Positions 31,821-41,504 are shown, counted from the first letter of the stretch. The stretch: DNA of 64,000 nt from Heliopora coerulea (GCA_030142905.1 JASJOG010000337.1:26001-90000), one strand, 5' to 3'. Translations and numbers: made by a program. Notes: generated by a model not told the origin, from the letters alone.

Positions 31821-33018
31821 CCTTAAAGGTGTTTGACTCTTCTTGAGATGTATTTATGAGAGTATCGAGGTTTTCAACATCATTGATGTCCTGAAATGTC
31901 TTGCCATCATATTCTGGGTATTTTTCGCCCAAATCTTGCATCTCATACTCATCCAATTCTCCTTCAGCCATTTGTATATCACTCTCAGGAATGCAACTAT
32001 AATGTTTGTTATCATAAAATAACCATTTAACAAGAACCATATTTTTGCCTTTTACCTTTTTTCTTTTTACTATTTTTTCAAGTCTATAGACATCGTCCTT
32101 TTTATCAACACTTGACAACTCCTCTTCGTAGAATTTCCCAATAATTGGTTCACCTTCTAGATCCTCTATTTCATAAACAGTTGGGTCACCGCAAATAACC
32201 TAGGTGATTTTAAACAGTTCTTCTGTAAAATTGGCTTCATAACCTTTTGTCAAAATGCTTTTATACTTGGATATCCTAACTGTATCGCCAATTTTAAACT
32301 TAGCTAATGGTAAGTGACCATATAGTGTTGTCCAAACTTCATCCTCATTATTTTTATTTACATCTTTTGGTTTCATTAAGATAGTGCTATGCTTGGTATT
32401 ATTGTAATTATATACTAACTGATCTAAGACATCGATCCAATTATATGTCCCTTTACTGTAAAAGTACTTCCACACAGTAGTTTTAAGTGTCCTATTGAAT
32501 CTTTCCACAACACCTGCCTTTTTGTCACTGTTAGTAGAGAAATATTTTATATCATGTTTTTCTAATAACGACTTTACACCAACATTGTAGAATTCCTTTC
32601 CATTGTAGAGTTACCAAATCTATGTTTGAACTGTCTCGATAATTCTGTGACTGTTTTTGTCATGTTATTAGTATCTTTTCTATAAACTGGTACAGCAAAT
32701 GAACACCTATTAAGAATTTCGATAGCTGTTAGTATCCAATAATAGCCTTTATTTTGGTTTTTATATGAACCCATATCAACAAGAACTATCTGTATCTGCT
32801 CACCAAGATAGTTAACTTTGGTTTGCCTAAATTTGTTTTCTAACAATTGGTTTGTATCTGGTATAAGTGTCTTGTGATTTCAACAATGATTTGACTTGGT
32901 TTCTAGTAACAGGGACACCTTCATCTAATGCTTTTTGATATAATCTTTCAGCTGATTGGTAACCAGTTTTAGGATTGTAATAAATATCTTGTAGCCCTTG
33001 TTGTAATTCAATATCCAT
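31813..33018 (-). pseudogene. Polinton-type integrase (rve) with C-terminal chromodomain
   Basis: Starts at ATG 33018 (MDIELQQGLQDIYYNPKTG). The N-terminal segment is followed, after a frameshift near 32840, by the rve core: VDMGSYKNQNKGYYWILTAI (first Asp), a second region reading NGKEFYNVGVKSLL where the Asp expected just before NGKEF appears as Tyr, then VVERFNRTLK (catalytic Glu, about 32500). WIDVLDQLVYNYNNTKHS and PKDVN follow. After a stop near 32200 a chromodomain appears: DVYRLEKIVKRKKVKG and MVLVKWLFYDNKHYSC (about 32090-31990). The enzyme family inserts Polinton DNA into host chromosomes. This copy is broken by stops at about 32200 and shifts near 32580. Confidence 0.8.
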
Positions 33019-33038
33019 ATATTTTACATTAAATAAAG

Positions 33039-33678
33039 TTAGAATATTATTGATCCAATTTGAGTTTTGTTATTATTTACAAGCACATTAAAGTTTAATT
33101 TATTATAAACACTTTTGTCTATTGGTATTTTACTTTCAATGTCAACATAATAACTGACAGATCCTTTTAACGTTTCTTATATTGTAATTGGAAGAGCTAA
33201 AAGTGCTGCACTACATTTTCCATTGTTATCTACATTACATGTATGATCAACAGCATCACAGTTAATTTGAATATATCTTAAATAACTATTAATTTCAATA
33301 GCTTTACTAGTTTTCAAAGCACCAGAATTGATTGCTGTGTTATTATCAAAACCGAGAAGTTCGCCAAATCTTTTTAACTGTAGGTTGGCATTGGTTGTTA
33401 CAGTACAAGTATTATTGTATTCATTAGCATTAACTGTTAAATTACCATTGAGTGCCTCTAATTTCTTTTTAATTAAATCAAAAGTTTAATATCCTGGCTC
33501 AAATTTTACAGTTGTGGAACCATATACAACTGTGTCATTATAACCAGAAAAAAACGTTGTAATTCCAACATATGGATACTGTTTTTACATAAATATATGA
33601 ATCCTGAATTAAAACTAATGACTCATCAAGATTAAGTTCTTTGCTATTGCCTTCTATAAACACAGTAATTTTTTTCAT
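33039..33678 (-). pseudogene. Viral virion-type protein A (divergent pair, minus member)
   Basis: Starts at ATG 33678 and reads KKITVFIEGNSKELNLDE, VVYGSTTVKFEPGY, then an in-frame TAA, LIKKKLEALNGNLTVNAN, LKRFGELLGFDNNTAINSG, a second TAA, and SYYVDIESKIPIDKS, ending at 33039. The alternation of short beta-prone segments fits a structural protein; a penton-like or minor capsid role is possible but unproven. A diverged copy lies at 58505-58870. It shares its upstream region with the plus-strand gene at 33.71 kb. Confidence 0.55.
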
Positions 33679-33713
33679 TGATTGTATAATATATAGGACA
33701 TTATATACAGACC
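33679..33713. promoter_or_regulatory. Probable bidirectional viral promoter
   Basis: Only about 35 bases separate the minus-strand ATG (33678) from the start of the plus-strand frame. It contains TATAATATATAGGACATTATA, TATA-rich on both strands. The homologous interval at 58.49-58.50 kb is similarly short and AT-rich (TTATAATATACCATATAACA). Confidence 0.5.
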
Positions 33714-35190
33714 AAATTTTAAGAAACTATTACAAAAAGAAAAGAGCAGAAATGAAGGCCGATTTCATTAAAAAGTATCCAAATGCCGATCTTAGTAAAT
33801 TCGATTCCGAAGTAGACATTAATCAGGATGAAACAGTTGGGTCAACTGCAATATATTTCAAGAATTCAAATGTTTTAAGCATGGATATAAAAAGCAACAT
33901 GTTCCTTAATGATAAATCAATTACTAAATACCTTTATTCTAACAAAGGACATAATCTTTCCCTTAATGATAAATCAATGACTAAACACACCTTGATTCTA
34001 AAGTTAAACATAGTACCTTCCCAAAAATATGGAAAATAGGTGGGACAGTTCTGGTATTACCAAAGGGTAGAAGACATGTGGGGTTTTATGGAAAAGAGTA
34101 TTATTGGGAAAATTTCCCTAATGAATATGTATTACCTTACCAAATAAACCAATTCAAAGTACATGTAAATAACACAGACTATTTCATTAGTAATCTTGCT
34201 CCACTAAATATAACAACTAAAAACAATGCTGAGTGGAGTCTTAAAGATCCTTGTTTTCAATCTTTAGTAGGAACATGGATAACAACTTATGCATCATGTA
34301 TATCTATAGAACACTTAATGTTCAAACCAGATGTCCCTAAACAAATTACATCACTTATGAGATTTCATTTATACTTTACAGTTAGAAGAATGCAAGAATT
34401 TAAAACAATGCCAGAAAATGGAATTCAGTATGTAATGAATAAATATAAGCCTAATTTTCTAAAAGATCATACACCTAAGTGGACATGGCAAGAAATTGCA
34501 GGTTAGAAGAATGAACATTTAGGACACGATGTTGTGGATACAAGTAAATTTACAAAACTTTATGGACCCAGTGTTGTTGGTTTTGCTCATGATTTACAAA
34601 ATGACTACAAGAAATTTATTCCAAAGAAATCAGATGGTTTGACAACTCAAGGAACCGAACTACTTAACCAATCGATCTAGGCATATATTCATAGTGTACT
34701 TGGTGCTCAAGCTAGGACAAAGCAGAGTATTTACATGTCTAGAGCATCAGCATTAGAGACACAAAAAGTTTTAAGACAGATTTTAGAAGATTCTGTTATA
34801 AACTATGAAACATCAACATGGATAAACAATATGAATCAGGCAGTTACATCAACTAATGTGGTTCTTAATATGGCCATTAGTCCGACTCTATGGTTGACCC
34901 CAAATAATCTAATAGTATTAGAAAAAAAAATTATTGGATATAACAATAAGCTAAAAGTATCAGATGAAAACATGAAATTCGGATTAAATAAGAATGTAAA
35001 TTATTATGGAACTACACATAAACAACGAAAAAAGGTGCACCAACACATCATTTGGAAACTCTAGATGATAATTCCACAAAAAGAGAATAAGGAAATAAAA
35101 GAAAAGACAGATGACCACAATGCTGAATTATTAACAACAATGACTATATCAGGAATAGCAACATATTTAATAATAAATTATATGGGGTAG
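33714..35190 (+). pseudogene. Viral virion-type protein B (divergent pair, plus member)
   Basis: The frame reads YPNADLSKFDSEVDINQDE, YLYSNKGHN, then after a frameshift near 34030 GFYGKEYYWENFPNEYVLPY, FKVHVNNTDYF, SLVGTWITTYASC, RFHLYFTVRRMQEF and, after TAG at 34504, SVVGFAHDLQND. It continues with SALETQKVLRQILEDSV to the end near 35190. A 57-bp direct duplication (33904 and 33961, LNDKS(I/M)TK twice) sits in the N-terminal part. No ATG is found at the expected start; the first in-frame ATG is about 33752. A homologue, broken, lies at 57935-58490. Function unknown; structural role inferred. Confidence 0.55.
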
Positions 35191-35719
35191 ATGAACGATC
35201 TTCAAGCTTGATACTCAGAAAATGATTTCTGAGTCCCAGATGGGGATCGAACCTGCAACCTTCTGATGACCAGTTAGACGCTCTAACCATTGAGCTACTG
35301 AGACTCAGATGGTGAGCTAAGGTGCAAATTCGATATATATGTGCGACCTAAGCCGAAGCCACTATATACTAATAATGACTGAAGCGGTTTGATGTTTGAG
35401 AAACATGAGAGCTTGGATATATTAAGGTAGATGAATGATCCTCAAGCTCGATACTCAGAAAATTATTTCTGATCCCCAGACGGGGATCAAACCCACAACC
35501 TTCTGATGACTGGTTTTGATGATCTTCTGATATATATCGAATTTGCACCTTAGCTCACTATCTGAGTCTTGGTAGCTCAATGGTTAGAGCGTCTAACCGG
35601 TTATCAGAAGGTTGCGGGTTTGATCCCCATCTGGGGCTCAGAAATAATTTTCTGAGTATCGAACTTGAAGATCATTCATCTACTTTAATATATCCAAGCT
35701 CTCATGTTTCTCAAACATC
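35182..35719. mobile_element. Composite tRNA-derived repeat (SINE/foldback) inside the viral element
   Basis: 538 bp bounded by the direct repeat AATAAATTAT at 35172-35181 and 35720-35729. It contains three tRNA-like units: one on the minus strand (about 35305-35230), a partial one on the minus strand (about 35517-35470), and one on the plus strand (about 35572-35640). Each full unit has an A-box-like TAGCTCAATGG and a B-box-like GGTTCGATCC (GGTTTGATCC). Left and right parts are inverted copies, including GATGTTTGAGAAACATGAGA at 35391 and its complement at 35701-35720. The insertion lies between two viral genes. Confidence 0.7.
35572..35640 (+). other. tRNA-like segment of the composite repeat
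   Basis: TGGTAGCTCAATGGTTAGAG (D-arm and A box), then an anticodon-like region CTAACCGGTTATCAG, and GGGTTTGATCCCC (T-arm and B box). The anticodon stem has mismatches, so it is a tRNA-derived repeat and not a working tRNA. A better matching copy of the T-arm (GGTTCGATCC) is on the minus strand near 35250. Confidence 0.5.
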
Positions 35720-35729
35720 AATAAATTAT

Positions 35730-35745
35730 GTTATAATGTATACAA
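35730..35745 (+). promoter_or_regulatory. Viral TATA-type promoter motif
   Basis: GTTATAATGTATACAA directly precedes the ATG at 35746. It matches the TATA-rich pattern found before other genes of this element. Confidence 0.45.
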
Positions 35746-36389
35746 ATGTCTTTATTTTATGGTTATACTGATAAAACACAAGAAGAAATAGAAAAACTTG
35801 ACACTCATAAGCTATCTATAAATGGAGGAACTATGAAGGGTGATATAAATATGAGTCTATGGGCCATTAGAGGAAATCCTGATCCTATTTTTGATGATCA
35901 GCTTATTACAAAGAAATATACACACAAAAAGTTTGTAACAATAACTGACTTCAGAAAACAACTATCTGAAACTCTTCTATGGAAGAATTTTAAAAAATAT
36001 AGTTCTTCTGTACATAGGTTTGATAGATGGATAAATAATGGTGAGTTGATTTATGATGCCACAACAAGGAAAGTATCTAAGGTAATAATGCTACTCAAAA
36101 CACCAGAAATTTGCAACCTACATTTAGTCGGAAATCTGAAAGAATTAATTATAGATATTTTCTAAAGTTTGACAGATCACATCATATGGTTAGTGATATC
36201 AGTTTAAATCCAGCTAGTGGATCAAAGGAAATTGTTAATATCTTCATCGTATATAGATTAAAATATTTTTGGGTGAGATATGGTCTCTTTGGACATGATA
36301 ATGGAGGATATGATAAATTTAAATCTTTCAGTCCAAGTGGTGAATTAATCATGCCGGGTGATAAAAAATTATTTCAATATTATTGGTAG
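35746..36389 (+). pseudogene. Viral fibre-like structural protein
   Basis: Starts MSLFYGYTDKTQEEIEKLD, then LSINGGTMKGDINMSLWAI and DDQLITKKY. This 'N-G-G-x-M-x-G-D-I-N-M ... D-P ... D-D-x-x-x-T-K-K-Y' repeat style is common in phage and viral fibre or tail proteins, where it precedes coiled-coil and receptor-binding parts. A frameshift near 36110 moves it to a second frame (SDISLNPASGSKEIVN, WVRYGLFGHDNGG) that ends at 36389. Role in virion attachment is inference from the motif. Confidence 0.5.
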
Positions 36390-36519
36390 CAACCCTGTTA
36401 TAAGCAGCTATAGGATATTTAAGTGTAAGATGAAGGCAAATTCTGGAGAGATAAACTAATGGATATGCTTATAAGTACATTGTAATGGTAAGAAGGTTGC
36501 TAATTTTGAGAGTAAATGT

Positions 36520-36906
36520 ATGACTGGTTCAACACAGATGACATTAGGTGACCTAAATCTAAATGGTGTCGTCCCCCTGAATGGTGATATAGCATTTTTT
36601 GCTTTATACAAAGATAAATCGATAGATGAAAAAGACATTCTACTACATCATCACGTACTTTGCAATTGGTTTGATATTGACCATGATGATTTGACTGTTA
36701 AATGTAGTCTAATATATATGAACAAAAACAGTATCAATTTTAATCACAGCGAGGATTTATCAGATGAAGAGATTATGAAACTTAAGCAATGGTACGTGTA
36801 CTACCATAAGCTATACACTTGCTTCAAATGGAAGTACAAGAAACTGAAGAAAGTAAATCTGTCTTTGAATTTGGTAAGTCTAGGGTTAACAGAATTGGTA
36901 CTATAG
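36520..36906 (+). pseudogene. Viral hypothetical protein, fibre-like start
   Basis: ATG 36520 starts MTGSTQMTLGDLNLNGVVP, which repeats the fibre-like G-D-(L/I)-N-(L/M)-N-G pattern of the preceding gene. Then comes a hydrophobic start and a His-rich DILLHHHVLCNWFD segment. The last part, after about 36820, probably overlaps the next gene in another frame. It could be the C-terminal half of the preceding protein after rearrangement. Confidence 0.35.
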
Positions 36907-37190
36907 CTGGTGGTGTAACTTTGAATCCTATTATTTTAGGATGTATCAGTGGTCCAGGTATTTTAATCTAAGGATGTTTATCAAAAAGTAATATCAAAAC
37001 TAAGACAGAAATGTGCAGATATGCTTATACATTATATAAAAAAATTTTAACACAGTTCAAATAATTCTTACATGGTATGACATATGATGAATTGATATTT
37101 CTAAGTGATCTAAAATTAATAGATGATGTTGTGACTGATTTATGCCCACCTATTAATGGTATGAGTAAAAAATATGATAAAATATGATGG
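36829..37190 (+). pseudogene. Viral small membrane protein candidate
   Basis: A frame opening at ATG near 36829 (MEVQETEESKSVFEFGK) leads to a Gly/Ile-rich hydrophobic stretch TIAGGVTLNPIILGCISG. After a stop it continues LYKKILTQF, another stop, and MTYDELIFLSDLKLIDDVV. One membrane segment is likely. No family assigned. It overlaps the end of the preceding gene. Confidence 0.35.
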
Positions 37191-37254
37191 AAGAATATGA
37201 GTTACAAGATCGTAATAATGAGACAACAAGAGCAGTAAGGAGAAGAGAATGACT

Positions 37255-37672
37255 TAATAGATAATCTAGATTGGTTATGAAATCGAGGTAGAAAGGTTAT
37301 TGATATTAATCATTTAGATCCATTAAAAAAGTTATTCGGAAATCGTTCATATGAAGCCAGAAACATAGGTTTCTTTCTTAAAGATGTTCTATTAATGGAG
37401 AAAGAAGACTGTACTAATCTGAGGTTTATTATCTAATGGAAAAACAAGATTTCTCTATTAAAAAAAACATCAAGCATATCTAAAATTGTAGCAAATTACG
37501 AAATGGAATATTATGGAGAGCCTTTTTATAATGAAAATGATGAAAATGATGAAAAAGTCCATCCAGTCTGAAGATTTAAGACAACTGGTAATGTCATAAC
37601 TGATCCAAACAAATTAAATCAAATAGTTGATGACATACGATACCATTATGATAATTGGAAAGAATATAACTA
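37255..37672 (+). pseudogene. Viral hypothetical protein, highly charged
   Basis: The decayed frame contains RGRKVIDINHLDPLKKLFG, NIGFFLKDVLLMEKED and KIVANYEMEYYGEPFYN. After a stop near 37570 it ends with LNQIVDDIRYHYDNWKEY. At least three stops. No domain recognised. Confidence 0.3.
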
Positions 37673-37903
37673 GATAGAATTTTAAAATGGTCAGGAATAG
37701 CAACAGCGATTGGATTAACAATAATTACTCCAGTAACTGGTTTATCTCTTGGACTAAAATGCAGTGGTTCAGATGCTGTACGTGATGCCAAACATAAACA
37801 AAAGAAAGCAGAAAAATTAACACCTCCAGAAAAAAGAGATGTCATACTGTGGACTGATGTAGAAGAAGCATCCAGTAAAGGTTTAATTTTCATTAATATT
37901 TAG
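37673..37903 (+). pseudogene. Viral single-span membrane protein candidate
   Basis: The frame LKWSGIATAIGLTIITPVTG gives one hydrophobic segment. It is followed by a charged tail (KCSGSDAVRDAKHKQKKAEK, RDVILWTDVEEA) and a TAG near 37903. The start codon is not evident. It is the first of a row of small membrane-type proteins up to 40.2 kb. Confidence 0.4.
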
Positions 37904-37949
37904 TAATCGGTGGTTTGTTGTTATACTTATACAGTAGGAAAAACAAAAA

Positions 37950-37971
37950 ATGATATATAAGGTAATATATA
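37950..37971 (+). promoter_or_regulatory. Viral TATA-type promoter motif
   Basis: TGATATATAAGGTAATATAT followed within one base by the ATG at 37972. Confidence 0.5.
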
Positions 37972-38106
37972 ATGAATCCGAAATCAAAGAATCTGTTTAT
38001 TAAGGTCAGAGATTTTGTACATTGTTGTAAAAAGCAACTCAATGGAATACATTCAGAGAATCAACCAAAACCACCGAAACTAAATGATGACAAAGATGGT
38101 GGGTAA
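37972..38106 (+). CDS. Viral small basic protein, 44 residues, intact
   Basis: A short uninterrupted frame, MNPKSKNLFIKVRDFVHCC, ending KLNDDKDGG and TAA. The start is chosen because a TATA-rich motif directly precedes it. Basic N-terminal half, Pro/Asp-rich tail. Function unknown. It is one of the few intact frames in the viral element, though short enough to survive by chance. Confidence 0.4.
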   Translation: MNPKSKNLFIKVRDFVHCCKKQLNGIHSENQPKPPKLNDDKDGG

Positions 38107-38215
38107 CTGACAGTTGATCTCACAATCAACATATAGACTCTTTATAGATGATCATATAGTATTCTAATAGACACTTCATAGATGATCTGTAAATAAAATA
38201 TACATTACTAGATAG

Positions 38216-38571
38216 ATGAGTGAAGAAACAGTCTAAAGTAAAGACTCACCTAAAATAACAACAACAAAAAAGGAAAAAGATCCTAAAAGGGTAGACACTG
38301 GTAAGCATTTGGCTGCAATTTCTAAAGCTGCTAGAGACAGAAAGAAATCAGGAGAATGGCAGTGGTGATAATTCAGGAATCAATCATGGGTTTTTATTTG
38401 GATTCTTAGGAACAGCAGTCACCATTGGTTCATTGTACTACACAAGAAAAGATTATGAAAGAAAGACCAAAAGACTATAGACTATTAAAGAGGAGGAAAA
38501 GCCTAAAAATGTCAAAATCAAAAGAATTGATCACATACCACCAAAAAATAGTCTTCATACATTTGATTAAA
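38216..38571 (+). pseudogene. Viral small membrane protein
   Basis: ATG 38216 follows TATACATTACTAGATAG. The frame reads MSEETV, a stop, then KRVDTGKHLAAISKAARDRK. After stops and a shift near 38370 comes a single membrane segment FLFGFLGTAVTIGSLYYTRK followed by a Lys-rich cytosolic-type tail. The layout resembles small viral membrane proteins with a basic juxtamembrane region. Function unknown. Confidence 0.4.
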
Positions 38572-38699
38572 AACATAGAATATGAGGACTTTAAGGGGTC
38601 CAAAATGGGCGGCTTTGAAAAGTCCAACAAAAATCATGTTACCAGGACTGTAACGTAGCCAAAAACCATTAAATTGAAATAAAAATTACATAAAGTCAT

Positions 38700-38719
38700 A
38701 TTATATAACAGTGTATAAT
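38700..38719 (+). promoter_or_regulatory. Viral TATA-type promoter motif
   Basis: ATTATATAACAGTGTATAAT lies directly before the ATG at 38720. Confidence 0.5.
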
Positions 38720-39540
38720 ATGTCATTAACAGTCAAGAAATTTGATGACAAATATTTGAAAACATCCCTTGATGCTTATATTGATAATAAGCAGAATATC
38801 TGGTTCAAGGGTAAAGAGATCGCCACATTATTGGGGTATGAGCGTCCTAGAAATGCGATTCATGATCATTTTGATAGATTATAAGACAGAATATAAGGAC
38901 TTAAATGGGGCACCGATTCAATGCCCCCCATTAAATGTCCAATCAAACACCGTTTTCATCAAGGAACCTGGACTTTACACACTTATTTTTAGATCCAAGT
39001 TGGAATCTGCAAAAGTGTTTCAGAATTGAGTATTCTCTCAAGTATTACCATCTATAACGAAGTATGGACACTATAGGATGCTCAACAACCCTAACACACT
39101 CACCTTCAAAATAGAAGATGAATATGGTCTACATACTAAAGTAGTTCAATTCATCAGGCGATTTTACCAAGAAATATTAATGACTGCTGGAATTGGAGAA
39201 AATCAAGACACCAAAGATAAATGTATCAAATTGTTCATAAAGGGATATATGGAAGGACAACCAGATCTAATAATTCATAATCTTCATAAGCATCACAATG
39301 GTCTATACATGGAGTTCAAAACCCCTCAGTATAATGGTATTGTTACAGACCAACAGAAACAACTAATAGAGATATGAAGAAAACGGCTATGAATGTATAG
39401 TTTCTAATGACTATGACCTAATCACAAAGGAATTAAACGACTATATGCATGATATTCCCATCAGATGTAAATACTGTAGATGGAAATTCATATCCAAGAA
39501 GACATTATTTATATATGTAAAATATTTCCAGAGAATCAAA
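38720..39540 (+). pseudogene. BRO-N protein fused to VRR-NUC-like nuclease
   Basis: ATG 38720. Residues 1-60 form the first half of a BRO-N DNA-binding domain (IWFKGKEIATLLGYERPRNA, the helix-turn-helix of baculovirus repeated ORF proteins). A frameshift at about 38880 leads to its second half, VFIKEPGLYTLIFRSKLESA, and after a stop SITKYGHYRML. The frame 39078-39377 has a nuclease pattern GQPDLIIHNLHKHHNGLYME, F-K-T-P and Q-x-x-Q-L: Asp, then Glu-x-Lys on the next strand, as in VRR-NUC PD-(D/E)xK enzymes. A stop at 39375-39377 and later frames end near 39540. Such proteins may act in viral DNA processing. Confidence 0.65.
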
Positions 39541-39567
39541 TGAAATATAATCTAGTATGTACATAGA

Positions 39568-39795
39568 ATGACTACTCTAAACAAGAAAGAGTTAATGAAT
39601 GAAATGTATGACGTGGCCCTAGTGACTGTAGGTGTTGTGGGCTTATCAATGGCATCCAAGGAGGTCCTGGATGAAAAGTTAACAGATGCATCCTCTTTAA
39701 AGGACACAGCAACGGTAGCAGTTGGAGTTGCACCTAGCACAATACTTGTAAAATGGGCACAGGATAAAAAGTATCTACCGGTTGAACCAATTTAA
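39568..39795 (+). CDS. Viral membrane protein, 75 residues, intact
   Basis: MTTLNKKELMNEMYDVALVT leads into a hydrophobic segment (VALVTVGVVGLSMAS). An acidic linker and a second mildly hydrophobic stretch (TVAVGVAPSTILVKW) follow, ending KYLPVEPI. The ATG at 39568 lies just after GTATGTACATAGA. Uninterrupted, with a distinct N-terminal charged region. Possibly a virion membrane or scaffold component; function unknown. Confidence 0.5.
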   Translation: MTTLNKKELMNEMYDVALVTVGVVGLSMASKEVLDEKLTDASSLKDTATVAVGVAPSTILVKWAQDKKYLPVEPI

Positions 39796-39799
39796 AATG

Positions 39800-39817
39800 T
39801 AATATATTATATAGATA
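39800..39817 (+). promoter_or_regulatory. Viral TATA-type promoter motif
   Basis: TAATATATTATATAGATA immediately precedes ATG 39818; the best example of the shared motif. Confidence 0.55.
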
Positions 39818-40200
39818 ATGGCTAGTTTAGTTGGATCATTTCTTCAAACAGCATTTGCCACCGTTAGTTTTAGTGCCGCTGGATATCTTTTTAAATCATT
39901 CGACAAGAATGGATATGAAGCTGAAATAAGAAGACTTAGCAAAGGCAAAAGATACAGCGTGACAGAATCATGCAATTAAGATAACAGTTAGCAGACGCCA
40001 ATAAGGATATTGGAGAAACAAACAGAGTTCTTGAACAGTTAAGACAGATTCAATCAATACGATATAACGGAAAAACATTCAACAGAGAGCCACAATTAAA
40101 TGATTTTTATAAATCAAGTGATGAAATTAAAGAATATCAGTATATTACTATTGGAGTTGTTGGTGTTGGATCTGGTTACCTATTGAGTAAAATATTATAA
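39818..40200 (+). pseudogene. Viral membrane protein with coiled-coil middle
   Basis: MASLVGSFLQTAFATVSFSA gives an N-terminal hydrophobic segment. A charged central part is broken by a frameshift near 39960, resuming as NKDIGETNRVLEQLRQIQS. The C-terminal segment YITIGVVGVGSGYLLSKIL is again hydrophobic and ends at TAA 40198-40200. Two membrane spans flank a short helical region. Same size class as its neighbours. Confidence 0.45.
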
Positions 40201-40228
40201 ATCCATATTGTATGTAATAATATAGTAT

Positions 40229-40762
40229 ATGGAAGCATTCAAAGCATTAGATTATTGATTCACATTTGATTAATTAACCAAAAACATAGACAATCTGGAC
40301 TCTCTATACAAAAACGAGGAGAAACACACTAAAGACAATATTTGTACTCAGTGTGAAAATTAATATGACTGTGTTAATTGTGGGGAAGTAGGAGACTGTG
40401 AGATGGTACCAGAATGGGTTGAAAACATCTGGCTAAATAGGAAGAAGTCCCAATATGTTAGAAGTAGACACATCAGAGCTGGAGTAGAAAAGCACGTACA
40501 TGATAATTATTTTAGTTCCACTGCATCTGATTTTATGGAGATTGTTGAAATAATTATTAAACACAGAATGATTGATAAAAACATGTAGATATGACTACTG
40601 CATTATCAGGTTAGCCAGCAGAATAGGTGCAAAACTAATAAAGAAACATGGTGAAACAAGGGATGCATTTGATGACAGACTATTTGGTCACGTCTACCCA
40701 TTATTAAACTGGGACAAAAATTGCAAGTGCCCCTACTATTTGAAGTGGGAGGAAAATCAATA
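40229..40762 (+). pseudogene. Viral zinc-binding protein (possible transcription factor)
   Basis: ATG 40229 lies after ATAATATAGTAT. The frame reads MEAFKALDY, stops, then NICTQCEN and DCVNCGEVGDC: Cys pairs C-x2-C ... C-x2-C-x4-C that could bind zinc. Next come VPEWVENIWLNRKKSQYVRS, IKHRMIDKNM, a stop, CIIRLASRIGAKLIKKHGE and CKCPYYLKWEE. A late transcription factor-like role is conceivable from the zinc ribbon layout, but I do not recognise the family. Four to five stops. Confidence 0.4.
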
Positions 40763-40784
40763 AATACATTAATCAGTTAAATAT

Positions 40785-40814
40785 TATTTTCTATTCACTA
40801 GGTATATAGAAAAT
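40785..40814 (+). promoter_or_regulatory. Viral TATA-type promoter motif with lost start codon downstream
   Basis: TTTTCTATTCACTAGGTATA and TAGAAA lie where the other genes have their motif. The interval TTATTTTCTA...TATATAGAA recurs before the gene at 41525. The codon expected to be ATG (40815-40817) reads ATA. Confidence 0.4.
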
Positions 40815-41141
40815 ATATCGATAGAAATCATAACATCAAAAACAAAAGAGTTGGAAAAACATATATTTGCATATGATGATTACGATGAATATTTTGAATT
40901 GCTAAATGGTAAAGACCTTCTATATAAAATAAAAATGAAAGATTTATCGGACAAATCAACTGAAGCAAGGATGATAAGACTTCAGAGTGCACTCAAATAT
41001 AGATATGGTGCTCTGGGGATGAGGATAATTAAAAAATTGGGTGATTATTACCATTATTTTAAATATATTAATGATGAAGATGATAACTGTATCTTAAAAA
41101 AATGCTTTAAAGAGGTCAAATATATCAAACCCACTCCTTAA
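40815..41141 (+). pseudogene. Viral hypothetical protein, start codon ATA
   Basis: An open frame of about 108 codons without an ATG at the expected place: SIEIITSKTKELEKHIFAYD, LLYKIKMKDLSDKST, LKYRYGALGMRIIKKLGDYY, ending IKPTP. Otherwise uninterrupted. Very Lys/Tyr-rich. Function unknown. The likely ancestral start is the ATA at 40815. Confidence 0.4.
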
Positions 41142-41184
41142 CTTAACTATAATTTAGGACTTGTATGCTCCAAAAATAAAATAG

Positions 41185-41472
41185 GTCTTGAGGTGGTTAC
41201 AAGAGGCTGACGAAAAGAATGACTGCACTATCAGAGCATATTGGAAACCATATGAAATCAGGGATATAAAAGAAGAATATGGGGAACGAGTGTTCAACAC
41301 TTTCTACTTATTAGCTCACAAGCTTCGTAGTCTTGGTAAAGAAAAGTGGCCAGATCGCATTGTATGTGATGAAGTTTTTGACAAAATAATGATAAAACAT
41401 TTTGATATGGAATTTTACATGGATGTGATCAATCGGTGCTTTCAATATATGCTTAGGTTTGTCAATCTTTAA
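41185..41472 (+). pseudogene. Viral hypothetical protein, about 95 residues
   Basis: The frame LRWLQEADEKNDCTIRAYWK, EEYGERVFNTFYLLAHKLRS, ICDE-like VCDEVFDKIMIKHFDME and CFQYMLRFVNL. No start ATG near a promoter motif; its 5' part may be fused to the preceding frame by mutation. No domain recognised. Confidence 0.3.
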
Positions 41473-41504
41473 TAATCATGTTTATCACTTAAAAATTATT
41501 TTCT

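Noticed and set aside
35230..35305. Functional tRNA gene on the minus strand
   Set aside because: A and B boxes are present but the anticodon stem has mismatches and the unit is part of a repeated inverted structure; a tRNA-derived repeat fits better.
35172..35729. CRISPR array or phage attachment site from short repeats
   Set aside because: Repeats are inverted tRNA-like units in a eukaryotic context, without regular spacers.
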